10,915 nucleotides of DNA from Candidatus Dormiibacterota bacterium (GTDB lineage: Bacteria; Chloroflexota; Dormibacteria; UBA8260). Shown one piece after another: positions 6,502 through 10,915 of the stretch (its first letter is position 1; every line of letters starts with the position of its first letter). The position numbers were made by a program, and so were the translations under genes. A model generated the notes under the pieces. The model had not been told where the DNA came from. It saw nothing but the letters and a program-made list of their open reading frames with translations, and searched no databases. The DNA lies in NCBI GenBank assembly GCA_955652545.1, contig CATPCA010000222.1:1-10915 (forward strand), written 5' to 3'.

Positions 6502-7641
6502 ATGCCAAAGGGTACAGGCAGGAAACGCCGGGATGCCGGCGACGGCTCCATCTTTGAGCGGGCCGACGGCCGCTGGGTGGCCCGACTCAAGCTCGCCGAT
6601 GGTGCGACGCGCTACTTCTACGGACCAAAGCGGGCTGAGGTCAAGGCGCGGTTGCAAGAGGCCCAGCGAGCCATTGAGGATGGCAAGCCACTCCCCAGCC
6701 AACGACTCACGGTTGCGGCGTACCTCGAGCAGTGGCTCGCTGCACTGCCGGCAACGGCGGTCAAGTCCGCGACGGTCGCGTACTACCAGCGGTACGTCCG
6801 AAAGCACTTGTTGACGTCCGAGTTCGCAAGCAAGCCACTGAGCCGCCTAGCGCCCTCCGACCTGGAGCGCCTCTACGCGCGGAAACTGGCCGAAGGACTG
6901 AGCACAACGACGGTCCACCATCTCCACGCCGTGATCCATCGAGCTCTCGCGCGAGCGGTGCAGCAGAGTGAGGTCGCCCGCAACATCGCCGACCTCGTCG
7001 ACCCGCCCGCCGTCGCAAACCTCGAGATGATGGTGCTGACGGGTCAGCAACCCGCACAGCTCCTCGCTGCCCTCTCCGGCGAGCGGCTCGAGGCGCTGTT
7101 CGTCGTCGCCCTGTCAGCCGGCCTGCGTCGCGGGGAATTGCTCGCGCTGCGGTGGAAGGACGTCGACCTCGACCGCGGCTTGTTGGCCGTCACGGGCTCA
7201 TTGCAAGGCACGACGCGGGACACGCTGGTTATCGGGTCGCCGAAGAGTGGACGGTCGCGATCCGTGGCTCTCGGCCCGCAAGCGGTGACCGCTCTTCGCG
7301 AACACCGGGCACGCGTGGTGGCTGAACGCCAACTTGCGGAGACGCTGTGGTCCGACAGAGGCCTCGTGTTTACCAACGAGTTCGGCGGCTATCTGTCGCC
7401 CACCACCCTCTCCAGCGCGCTTGACCGAATCCTTCGACAAGCTGGCCTGCCAGACATCCGGTTCCACGATCTTCGCCACTCTGCAGCGACGCTGATGCTG
7501 AGCCACGGCGTGCACCCGAAGGTCGTGAGCGAGATGCTCGGCCACGCATCGGTGGGCATCACTCTCGACCTCTATTCCCATGTGACACCAACTCTGCAAC
7601 GCGAAGCAGCGGAGAAGATCGGCAGAGCGCTCGCCGACTGA
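6502..7641 (+). CDS. Phage/island-type tyrosine recombinase (integrase)
   Basis: The 379-residue protein catalyses site-specific integration or excision of the island. It has an N-terminal arm-binding region (about 12-55, GDGSIFERADGRWVAR), a SAM-like core-binding domain (~65-165) and a C-terminal catalytic domain with every expected residue: R209 (GLRRGEL), K248 (SPKSGRSR), H322-x-x-R325 (HDLRH), H348 (LGHAS) and the nucleophile Y358 (LDLYSHV). It is therefore probably functional. ATG 6502 is chosen because TTGAGGTG ends 6 bases upstream. The in-frame GTG at 6493 would lie inside that ribosome-binding site. It points away from the tRNA and overlaps the next gene by one base. No excisionase gene is directly adjacent. 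The helix-turn-helix gene at 8985-9650 is the only candidate in view. Confidence 0.95.
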   Translation: MPKGTGRKRRDAGDGSIFERADGRWVARLKLADGATRYFYGPKRAEVKARLQEAQRAIEDGKPLPSQRLTVAAYLEQWLAALPATAVKSATVAYYQRYVRKHLLTSEFASKPLSRLAPSDLERLYARKLAEGLSTTTVHHLHAVIHRALARAVQQSEVARNIADLVDPPAVANLEMMVLTGQQPAQLLAALSGERLEALFVVALSAGLRRGELLALRWKDVDLDRGLLAVTGSLQGTTRDTLVIGSPKSGRSRSVALGPQAVTALREHRARVVAERQLAETLWSDRGLVFTNEFGGYLSPTTLSSALDRILRQAGLPDIRFHDLRHSAATLMLSHGVHPKVVSEMLGHASVGITLDLYSHVTPTLQREAAEKIGRALAD

Positions 7642-7946
7642 TGAACGCGCAGCCGAGCGGCTTTCGGGCCGGGTGCCGGGAGCAGGCGGGGCTGGCGATG
7701 AGCGTCTTCGCTCGCTTCATGGGGCGTTATGCCCCTGAGGGACGGGGGCGCATCGCGCTGCGCGTCGGGTGCCTGCTTTTCGCGCCCTTCATCACCCTCT
7801 TCGTGTGGATGGTGCAGGGGCTGGTCTGGGTGGCAGTGGGGACGCCGATCCTGGTCTACGCCCTGGTCATGGCCGCCTTGGGAGGCGGATTCTCACGGGA
7901 TCGCCGCCATCCCCTGTCGGCGCACCACTCAGGAGGCCACCAATGA
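7641..7946 (+). CDS. Small two-helix membrane protein, unknown function
   Basis: The 101-residue protein starts with TGATG, sharing one base with the integrase stop, so it is probably translated by coupling. After a polar, basic start it has two hydrophobic helices (about 41-61 and 63-85: VGCLLFAPFITLFVWMVQG and WVAVGTPILVYALVMAALGG) and a short basic, His-rich tail. An internal ATG at 7698 (MSVFARFMGRY) behind a GGCGGGG stretch is a reasonable second choice for the start and keeps both helices. I recognise no family. Its stop overlaps the next start codon as ATGA. Small membrane proteins of this kind are common among uncharacterised genes of actinobacterial integrated elements. Confidence 0.6.
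   Translation: MNAQPSGFRAGCREQAGLAMSVFARFMGRYAPEGRGRIALRVGCLLFAPFITLFVWMVQGLVWVAVGTPILVYALVMAALGGGFSRDRRHPLSAHHSGGHQ
7931..7945 (+). promoter_or_regulatory. AGGAGG ribosome-binding site and coupled ATG, out of frame with the gene body
   Basis: AGGAGG (7931-7936) is 6 bases before an ATG at 7943 that overlaps the previous stop as ATGA. This is the best translation start in the region. It opens a frame that reads MTRSGMGHLAHQVR and then becomes non-protein-like, while the believable protein continues in the +1 frame from about 7986. This suggests a base insertion in or near GGGTTT (7983-7988). Confidence 0.65.
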
Positions 7947-8006
7947 CCCGCTCAGGCATGGGCCACCTCGCGCACCAGGTGAGGGTTTCCGCTCCCGGAG
8001 TGGGCC

Positions 8007-8258
8007 ATGGACGCGCCGGGAGACGTTGCGCTGGACGCCGGCATCGTGGAGCTGATACAGGCGCTCTGGACCCTCGGGGTGGAGACCGTACAGAGCTGCG
8101 AAGGTGGTCCGGGGTCGGACGGCGTGGTCAACACGGCGTGGGTCAGCTTCTCTGACAACGACGACGCATGGGACTTTGCTCGCAGACTCGTCGAGGCGAA
8201 TGACGGGCACACGGAGCTCACCTTTTCGAGATCCGTCCTCCCGCCCTGTGCTCAATGA
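8007..8258 (+). CDS. Short conserved-type 'SCEGG' phage/island protein, 5' end probably frameshifted
   Basis: The 83-residue frame reads DAGIVELIQALWTLGVETVQ and then SCEGGPG. A 'D-x-GI..L...L...GV.T.QSCEGG' pattern is, to my knowledge, typical of small uncharacterised proteins in actinobacterial phages and integrated elements. The rest (WVSFSDNDDAWDFARRLVE) is a plausible small alpha/beta domain. The frame stays open back to a TGA at 7979-7981, giving FPLPEWAMDAPGD before the annotated ATG. The coupled ATG at 7943 with AGGAGG leads into the same protein if one base is removed near 7983-7988, which would give about 104 residues. As it stands, ATG 8007 has its own GGAG 6 bases upstream and could still give the core protein. 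Function is unknown. Confidence 0.55.
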   Translation: MDAPGDVALDAGIVELIQALWTLGVETVQSCEGGPGSDGVVNTAWVSFSDNDDAWDFARRLVEANDGHTELTFSRSVLPPCAQ

Positions 8259-8317
8259 ACGACGACGTCGGCGTCAAGTCGCCAATGTGGGGTCGCTGTT
8301 TACACCGGTTCCGCGTG

Positions 8318-8331
8318 CGAACATACGTTTC
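8318..8331 (+). promoter_or_regulatory. LexA (SOS) operator overlapping a promoter
   Basis: The 14 bases CGAACATACGTTTC fit every position of the Gram-positive LexA consensus CGAACRNRYGTTYC. A TTTACA (8299-8304) could serve as the -35 box and TACGTT (8324-8329, spacing 19) as the -10 box, so LexA would cover the -10 region of a plus-strand promoter. The transcript would begin near 8336. The site itself is read directly. Its use in SOS control is an inference. Confidence 0.6.
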
Positions 8332-8335
8332 GTGA

Positions 8336-8506
8336 GTTATCAACACCTAAGTCACAGGAAATCCACATGGTTTTCCTACTTGTTACGCACAGGCTTCCGA
8401 TGACATGGTTCCTGTGTTCCCGTGCACCCCTCAAAGAGGGCTATTGCACGTGGACGCATCCCCCCTCCGGGCGCCCCGCGAATCGCGTAGCGGGGCGCCT
8501 TTTCTT
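8336..8506 (+). ncRNA. Candidate SOS-controlled structured RNA
   Basis: Between the LexA-type promoter and the terminator lies ~170 bases without a convincing gene but with ordered structure. Two related tandem units (8353-8377 and 8388-8416) each contain CACAGG and ACATGGTT. They can fold as AGGAAA/TTTCCT (8356-8361 with 8372-8377) and CACAGG/CCTGTG (8388-8393 with 8411-8416). A third hairpin is CGTGCA/TGCACG (8421-8426 with 8445-8450), enclosing CCCTC-AAA-GAGGG. The terminator follows directly. An ATG at 8367 behind AGGAA could open an ORF, but it runs straight through the terminator, and its ribosome-binding site is inside the first hairpin. The alternative is that this is just the 3' untranslated region of the integrase operon. 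Confidence 0.4.
8470..8506 (+). terminator. Strong intrinsic terminator
   Basis: GGCGCCCCGC (8470-8479) and GCGGGGCGCC (8490-8499) form a perfect 10-bp stem with a 10-base loop, followed by TTTTCTT. It ends plus-strand transcription coming from the integrase operon and from the LexA-type promoter. Confidence 0.9.
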
Positions 8507-8540
8507 GTCCGCCGTTGGAGATCGAGGACGAGCCCGGCCG

Positions 8541-8654
8541 GGCAGCCAGTTGGTGCTCATCAAGGGCGCCCCTTATGGACTGAACGTCACCCACGCCGAC
8601 CAGTTCAACTGGGCTCTGCTCGACTCCCTGGACCAGCTAACGCTACCTCGTTAG
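8541..8654 (+). pseudogene. C-terminal remnant of an alpha/beta hydrolase (haloperoxidase-like)
   Basis: The last 37 codons of this frame read LVLIKGAPYGLNVTHADQFN and on to WALLDSLDQ before a TAG stop. The segment 'GAPHGLNVTHaeeFNraLLdFL' is the characteristic C-terminus of non-heme haloperoxidase-like alpha/beta hydrolases, where the H of 'APHG' is the catalytic histidine. Here it is Y (APYG), so even this piece is damaged. Nothing upstream of ~8535 resembles the rest of the enzyme. Instead the strong terminator at 8470-8506 stands there. The fragment marks a recombination or deletion junction between 8506 and 8541. It has no start codon of its own. Confidence 0.7.
8637..8654. repeat. Perfect 6-6-6 inverted repeat at the end of the hydrolase remnant
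   Basis: CTAACG-CTACCT-CGTTAG is a perfect inverted repeat that ends exactly with the TAG stop of the remnant. It could be a leftover terminator stem of the lost gene or a protein-binding site. There is no T-tract after it. Confidence 0.4.
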
Positions 8655-8984
8655 GAACACTGAGGGGACGTATTACCGATAGACCAGGTTCAACACACAC
8701 ACCGGCGCGCTACTCGTGGCTTTTTCCCCGTCGCTTCTACCCGCGATTTTGACCGCCGTTCGTGGAGCGTCCGATGCCTGATTTGTGTGCCAGTCGGTCC
8801 TGAGGGCCTTGCACGACGGCCTCATGAGGTCACTGCTCGCCGACTGACGGGTCAGACCGCGTAACCCCGAAGGCTGAGTGTCCCAGGTCATCGCCGCTCG
8901 GTTCCGGGCGTCCTAGGCCCGTACAGCGGCACGCGTTCGCGCTATGCGGCGCCGTTGGAGCGGTGGGGTCGCCGCTCGGAGGCG
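8655..8984. other. Gene-free stretch ending in direct repeat copy 1
   Basis: No frame on either strand reads like a protein. The palindrome CCTCATGAGG (8819-8828) is the right half of an imperfect hairpin with TGAGGGCC just to its left. From 8872 the stretch contains the first copy of the ~58-bp direct repeat. After this, GCCGTTGGAGCG (8952-8963) recurs in similar form at 8511, 9869 and 10080. Confidence 0.5.
8872..8930. repeat. Imperfect direct repeat, copy 1 (about 58 bp)
   Basis: This segment matches 9794-9853 at roughly four positions in five with a single 1-base gap. Shared blocks include GTGTCCC, AGGTCATCG, CGCTCGGT, CCGGG, TCCTAGG and CAGCG. It lies 55 bases beyond the stop of the minus-strand HTH gene; copy 2 lies beyond that gene's start. 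Confidence 0.75.
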
Positions 8985-9650
8985 TCAGCGCATGGGTTCG
9001 GGTCGCGGGAGGTAGTCCACGTCCTCGGGGTGGCGACGGCGCAGTTCGAGAATGCGGGTTGCCCACCAGCGCCGGCGGGGCGGCGGCGTTGCGGGCATGG
9101 TGGCATCCCCGCCGTCGAGGCTGCCAGGGCTGCCGCCACCCATGACGGGGAGCTGTAGGGACTGCGCTTGAGACACCAGGGCACGCATCTCGTCGCTGAG
9201 GATGACCACCTCGCCACCCATGAGGCGGAGCTGTACGGACTGCGCCTGAGCAACGAGGGCGCGCATCTCCCGTTGCGCCACCTCCGCGGCCTCTAGTTCA
9301 TCCTCGAGGCGGGCGACACGCTCGCGGAGTACGGCCACCTCGGCGGAGTAGTCGGCCGACGTGTCGAGGCTTACCGCCGCCGCGTGTCCGAGTAGGGCCA
9401 CCTCGGCGAAGTAGTCGAGGCTTACCGCCGCCGCGTGTCCGCCACCTCCATCCGGTAGCGGCCACGTGTCCGCCACCTCCATCCGGTAGCGGCCTCGGTC
9501 GTCTTTGACGGCCTCCAGCTCACCACGGCGGATACGCCGACGCAAGGTGTCCACTGATACGCCCATGTGGGCGGCGGCATCGGCCAGAGGCAGGCCAGGC
9601 AAGCTAGGCACCTTGCCCATGCTTGCCCAGGTGGCTCGTAGGCGCGGCAT
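8985..9650 (-). CDS. Helix-turn-helix/coiled-coil DNA-binding protein with internal tandem repeats
   Basis: The 221-residue protein begins with an excisionase/MerR-like helix-turn-helix (about 19-60: LADAAAHMGVSVDTLRRRI then RRGELEAVKDDRGRYRM). It continues with a repeat-rich linker, a coiled coil (AEVAVLRERVARLEDELEAA, ~103-123), two 26-residue copies of 'EMRALV.QAQS.QL..MGG' (from 128 and 154), a Pro-rich stretch and a basic, aromatic tail (RRRWWATRILELRRR). HTH plus coiled coil plus a W/R-rich tail is a layout I associate with uncharacterised island- and plasmid-borne regulators. It may regulate the element or act as an excision factor. ATG 9650 follows an in-frame TGA 6 bases upstream, and no good Shine-Dalgarno sequence is visible. 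ATG 9620 is a possible alternative. The HTH and the coiled coil are in the same frame only because of a 31-bp duplication (9434-9494). Confidence 0.65.
   Translation of the reverse strand: MPRLRATWASMGKVPSLPGLPLADAAAHMGVSVDTLRRRIRRGELEAVKDDRGRYRMEVADTWPLPDGGGGHAAAVSLDYFAEVALLGHAAAVSLDTSADYSAEVAVLRERVARLEDELEAAEVAQREMRALVAQAQSVQLRLMGGEVVILSDEMRALVSQAQSLQLPVMGGGSPGSLDGGDATMPATPPPRRRWWATRILELRRRHPEDVDYLPRPEPMR
9138..9274. repeat. 78-bp in-frame tandem repeat (2 copies) in the HTH gene
   Basis: Two imperfect copies with a 78-base period encode 26 residues each (EMRALVAQAQSVQLRLMGG and EMRALVSQAQSLQLPVMGG). The period keeps frame, so the repeat lengthens the helical part without disrupting it. 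Confidence 0.8.
9334..9441. repeat. 51/63-bp in-frame tandem repeat in the HTH gene
   Basis: A 28-bp block beginning GTCGAGGCTTACCGCC is identical at 9363-9390 and 9414-9441 (period 51). The flanking GCCACCTCGGCG recurs at 9334 and 9397 (period 63), the 12-base difference being one small deletion. It encodes HAAAVSLD-x-n-DY-x-AEVA twice. Confidence 0.85.
9434..9494. repeat. 31-bp tandem repeat that sets the reading frame
   Basis: Two copies with a period of 31, sharing 30 identical bases. On the coding (minus) strand each contains GGCCGCTACCGGATGGAGG. Because 31 is not a multiple of 3, the copies are read in different frames: RYRMEVADT in the first, PLPDGGGGH in the second. Removing one copy gives MEVADTRRR and an immediate TAA. 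Confidence 0.85.
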
Positions 9651-9914
9651 AGTTCAGCCAACGCGGTGCCAGCGCCACCGTGCGAATTCGTCCTTTCACC
9701 GCGCGAGTGTGTAGAGCGGCCGTGCGACGCATGAAGCGGGCGCAACGGGACTGTCACGGGATTGAGACAGGTCGCGAACGGGTGCCCGCTCCGGGCTGGG
9801 TGTCCCCAGGTCATCGACGCTCGGTCCCGGGGCTCCTAGGGCCTCTCAGCGCCAGCTCAAGCCGGAAGGCGTTGGAGCGTTCAGGGGAAGTAGATGTGAC
9901 TGATGATGGACATG
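9651..9914. other. Upstream region of the HTH gene with direct repeat copy 2
   Basis: No believable gene is seen on either strand. On the minus strand, AAAGGA (9695-9700) and TACACA could be weak expression signals for the HTH gene. The direct repeat copy occupies 9794-9853, followed by GGCGTTGGAGCG (9868-9879), a variant of the motif that also follows copy 1. Confidence 0.45.
9794..9853. repeat. Imperfect direct repeat, copy 2 (about 58 bp)
   Basis: Partner of 8872-8930, in the same orientation, 922 bases away. The two copies bracket the HTH gene. Possible roles are a recombination site, an operator pair or a segmental duplication. No terminal inverted repeats or transposase accompany it. 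Confidence 0.75.
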
Positions 9915-10124
9915 CTAATCGCCGCAGACCGGGGGGGGAGCCGAATTGGGCGGCGCACGGTGGTGAATGAGGACACCGCGGCCGCCCTCCGGTTGCGAAC
10001 GCCGGGAAGGCGGGGCTGCCGGCGCGTGAGCTCTTGCCGGCAGCGTCCCCGCCATCCCGACGGGTGGGGACGGCTCGCGGCGTTGGAAGGGCACGCCGCA
10101 GCCGCCCCCGGGGGTAGCTCTCAT
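9915..10124 (-). CDS. Possible 69-aa protein, doubtful
   Basis: The ATG at 10124 overlaps the stop of the upstream 101-aa gene as ATGA, the same coupling seen at the two preceding junctions, which is the only reason to list it. The product is Pro/Gly/Arg-rich, has no recognisable domain, and is read through two large inverted repeats. It may be chance. No function can be proposed. Confidence 0.22.
   Translation of the reverse strand: MRATPGGGCGVPFQRREPSPPVGMAGTLPARAHAPAAPPSRRSQPEGGRGVLIHHRAPPNSAPPPVCGD
10000..10062. repeat. Long imperfect inverted repeat (cruciform/hairpin)
   Basis: From outside to inside: CGCCGGGA pairs with TCCCGACG (7 of 8), GGCGGGG (10009-10015) with CCCCGCC (10047-10053), and CTGCCGGC (10016-10023) with GCCGGCAG (10036-10043) after a CGT bulge. 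The loop is 12 bases and contains GAGCTC. This is much longer than a typical terminator stem, and neither side has a T-tract. Confidence 0.75.
10077..10099. repeat. Perfect 7-bp inverted repeat next to the long hairpin
   Basis: GCGGCGT (10077-10083) and ACGCCGC (10093-10099) enclose a 9-base loop. Together with the longer hairpin 15 bases away it forms a paired-hairpin block between the accessory operon and the HTH gene. Confidence 0.6.
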
Positions 10125-10426
10125 GGTCGAAGGCGCCTGACGTAGTCGGTGAGGCTGGGGCGGGAGGACGACTCCGTCGTGTGCCCCGGCTCTAGGTCGG
10201 TCGGACTGAAGATCACCGGCGCGCCCGAGCTGCTCGGCGGGTCAGCGGTCCGGCTCCAGCGCCAACGGGAATCGCCGCGTGTCGTGGCCATTGTCGGCAA
10301 GGCGCGGTCATGCACCCGCCTGCCGTCCCGCTCATGCACGCGCCGGCTCAGCTCGTCCACCTGGTACGGCTCGGGGGCCGGCTGAATTTGGCCGGGGTGC
10401 AGTGGATGGGGATCGCGTCGGTTCAT
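10121..10426 (-). CDS. Hypothetical protein of the accessory operon (101 aa)
   Basis: The ATG at 10426 overlaps the previous gene's TGA as ATGA, and GAGCTCC lies upstream inside that gene. The product begins MNRRDPHPLHPGQIQPAPEP, Pro- and His-rich, then has a basic middle (VDELSRRVHERDGRRVHDR) and a polar tail ending in SLTDYVRRLRP. It has no hydrophobic helix, no signal peptide and no motif I recognise. It is probably soluble and partly disordered. It appears to be the third member of a translationally coupled minus-strand operon. Its stop again overlaps a start codon (ATGA at 10124). The function is unknown. The gene call depends mainly on the coupling and the lack of a better frame. Confidence 0.5.
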   Translation of the reverse strand: MNRRDPHPLHPGQIQPAPEPYQVDELSRRVHERDGRRVHDRALPTMATTRGDSRWRWSRTADPPSSSGAPVIFSPTDLEPGHTTESSSRPSLTDYVRRLRP

Positions 10427-10836
10427 TTTTGGAGCTCCTGCTCGAGCCGGTCTAGCGCCGTCTCGATCATCTCTGTTAGTGCCAGCACCGGCTTATAGAC
10501 CTGGCCTAGGTTGGCCATGCTGAAATCGCTGACCGTGTCGACAGCGACGCTCAGTTTGTATTGGACGTAGCCGGTCGTTCCGCTCGTCCCCTTCTCAGCC
10601 CTGACGATCCGACGTGCCGCCTGATCGGCTGCGACCAGGGCGTCAGCGTAGGCGCGGCCAGCGGCTGCCAGCTCGCGGAGCGGGGCGCTGGACGACGCTT
10701 GCGCCTTGCCATCCAGCGCCTGCGGCCAAGTCTACCCTGCCATCCGGTGCTGGACGACCTCGGCAGCCGGGCGGGAACGGCGTGCGGCGCGGAACTCGCA
10801 TAACGCAACCGCGACGCCGTCCCCCTGAATTATCAC
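10423..10836 (-). pseudogene. Helical hypothetical protein interrupted by an in-frame amber codon
   Basis: GTG 10836 overlaps the upstream stop as GTGA, and the frame ends at TGA 10425-10423 overlapping the next ATG. Both ends are therefore coupled, but a TAG at 10734-10732 interrupts the frame after 34 codons. The part before it (CEFRAARRSRPAAEVVQHRM) and the part after it both look coding. The ~102 residues after the stop contain REL-AAAGRAYADALVAADQ, GYVQYKLSVAVDTVSDF and a C-terminal helix ETALDRLEQELQK. No standard ATG or GTG opens the second part near its beginning. A perfect 9-bp inverted repeat starts 11 bases 3' of the TAG. It could be a recent nonsense mutation, a sequencing error or readthrough. 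I recognise no family. Confidence 0.5.
10684..10720 (-). repeat. Perfect 9-bp inverted repeat just 3' of the amber codon
   Basis: GGCGCTGGA and TCCAGCGCC enclose 19 bases. On the minus-strand message the stem begins 11 bases after the UAG at 10734-10732, a position where stimulatory stem-loops occur in recoding events. It could also be chance in GC-rich coding sequence. Confidence 0.55.
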
Positions 10837-10915
10837 TTGCCTTTGAGCCGGGCAAGCAGCTCGTCGAGCGAGCCGTACTTGGACGACTCCCGGCGCCCGC
10901 CCGGCTCGAGGTCGC
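10833..10915 (-). CDS. C-terminal end of an unknown gene (partial)
   Basis: Only the last 26 residues are in the window: an acidic, Gly/Arg-rich link and then SSKYGSLDELLARLKGK, a short amphipathic helix, before TGA. The stop shares bases with GTG 10836 of the next gene (GTGA), which supports this frame and a co-translated operon. Too little is visible for a family call. Confidence 0.55.
   Translation of the reverse strand, partial: DLEPGGRRESSKYGSLDELLARLKGK

Noticed and set aside
8367..8654. A single 95-residue gene from the ATG behind AGGAA
   Set aside because: The frame runs through a perfect intrinsic terminator, and only its last 37 codons resemble a protein, a hydrolase scrap. The whole is a chance fusion of an RNA-like region and a remnant.
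8673..8891. 72-residue minus-strand frame in the gene-free stretch
   Set aside because: No ribosome-binding site, no coupling, no recognisable segment, and it overlaps the direct repeat.
9138..9494. CRISPR array
   Set aside because: The repeats are in tandem, of different periods (78, 51/63, 31), without unique spacers, and lie inside one gene. No cas gene is present.
8872..9853. Insertion sequence bounded by the 58-bp repeats
   Set aside because: The repeats are direct, not inverted. There is no transposase between them and no short target duplication.

Overview
The window is high-GC DNA with actinobacterial traits: GTG starts are frequent, several genes seem to be leaderless (a TAGNNT-type -10 box 6-7 bases before the start codon), and the integrase-region protein types are common in actinobacteria. 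I would place it in Actinomycetota, perhaps Acidimicrobiia. The class is a guess from gene style, not a phylogenetic result.

Left part (1-6358) looks like ordinary chromosome. It holds the start of a YihY/BrkB-type membrane protein (minus), a membrane-bound GGDEF-EAL cyclic-di-GMP enzyme (plus), an isocitrate dehydrogenase family enzyme (minus, convergent), and then a plus-strand run: MutY adenine glycosylase, a formyltransferase-fold protein, a stand-alone receiver (response regulator) protein and a small protein that looks like a decayed GGDEF fold. A tRNA-Phe(GAA) gene on the minus strand closes this part. Cyclic-di-GMP signalling is a theme: one intact GGDEF-EAL protein, and a receiver next to a GGDEF-like protein that resembles a split receiver-GGDEF regulator.

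Right part (6359-10915) is a mobile, partly decaying island. A complete tyrosine recombinase lies 143 bp beyond the 5' end of the tRNA, behind a strong leader hairpin and a cluster of short GACACC repeats. It is coupled to a small two-helix membrane protein (TGATG) and then to a short 'SCEGG' protein whose coupled start and body are in different frames, consistent with a 1-base insertion. Next comes a 250-bp block with a perfect Gram-positive LexA box, two related hairpin repeats, a third hairpin and a strong intrinsic terminator: a candidate SOS-controlled structured RNA. Just behind the terminator is the C-terminal scrap of an alpha/beta hydrolase (haloperoxidase-like) gene.

The far right is a minus-strand accessory module. 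It comprises the end of an unknown gene, a gene with an in-frame amber codon followed by a hairpin, a 101-aa gene and possibly a 69-aa ORF, all joined by 4-base start/stop overlaps. After a gene-poor stretch with long inverted repeats comes a helix-turn-helix/coiled-coil protein. Its gene contains three sets of tandem repeats, one of which (31 bp) sets the reading frame. A roughly 58-bp imperfect direct repeat flanks this gene. No second attachment site and no CRISPR array were seen. The island probably continues beyond the window.
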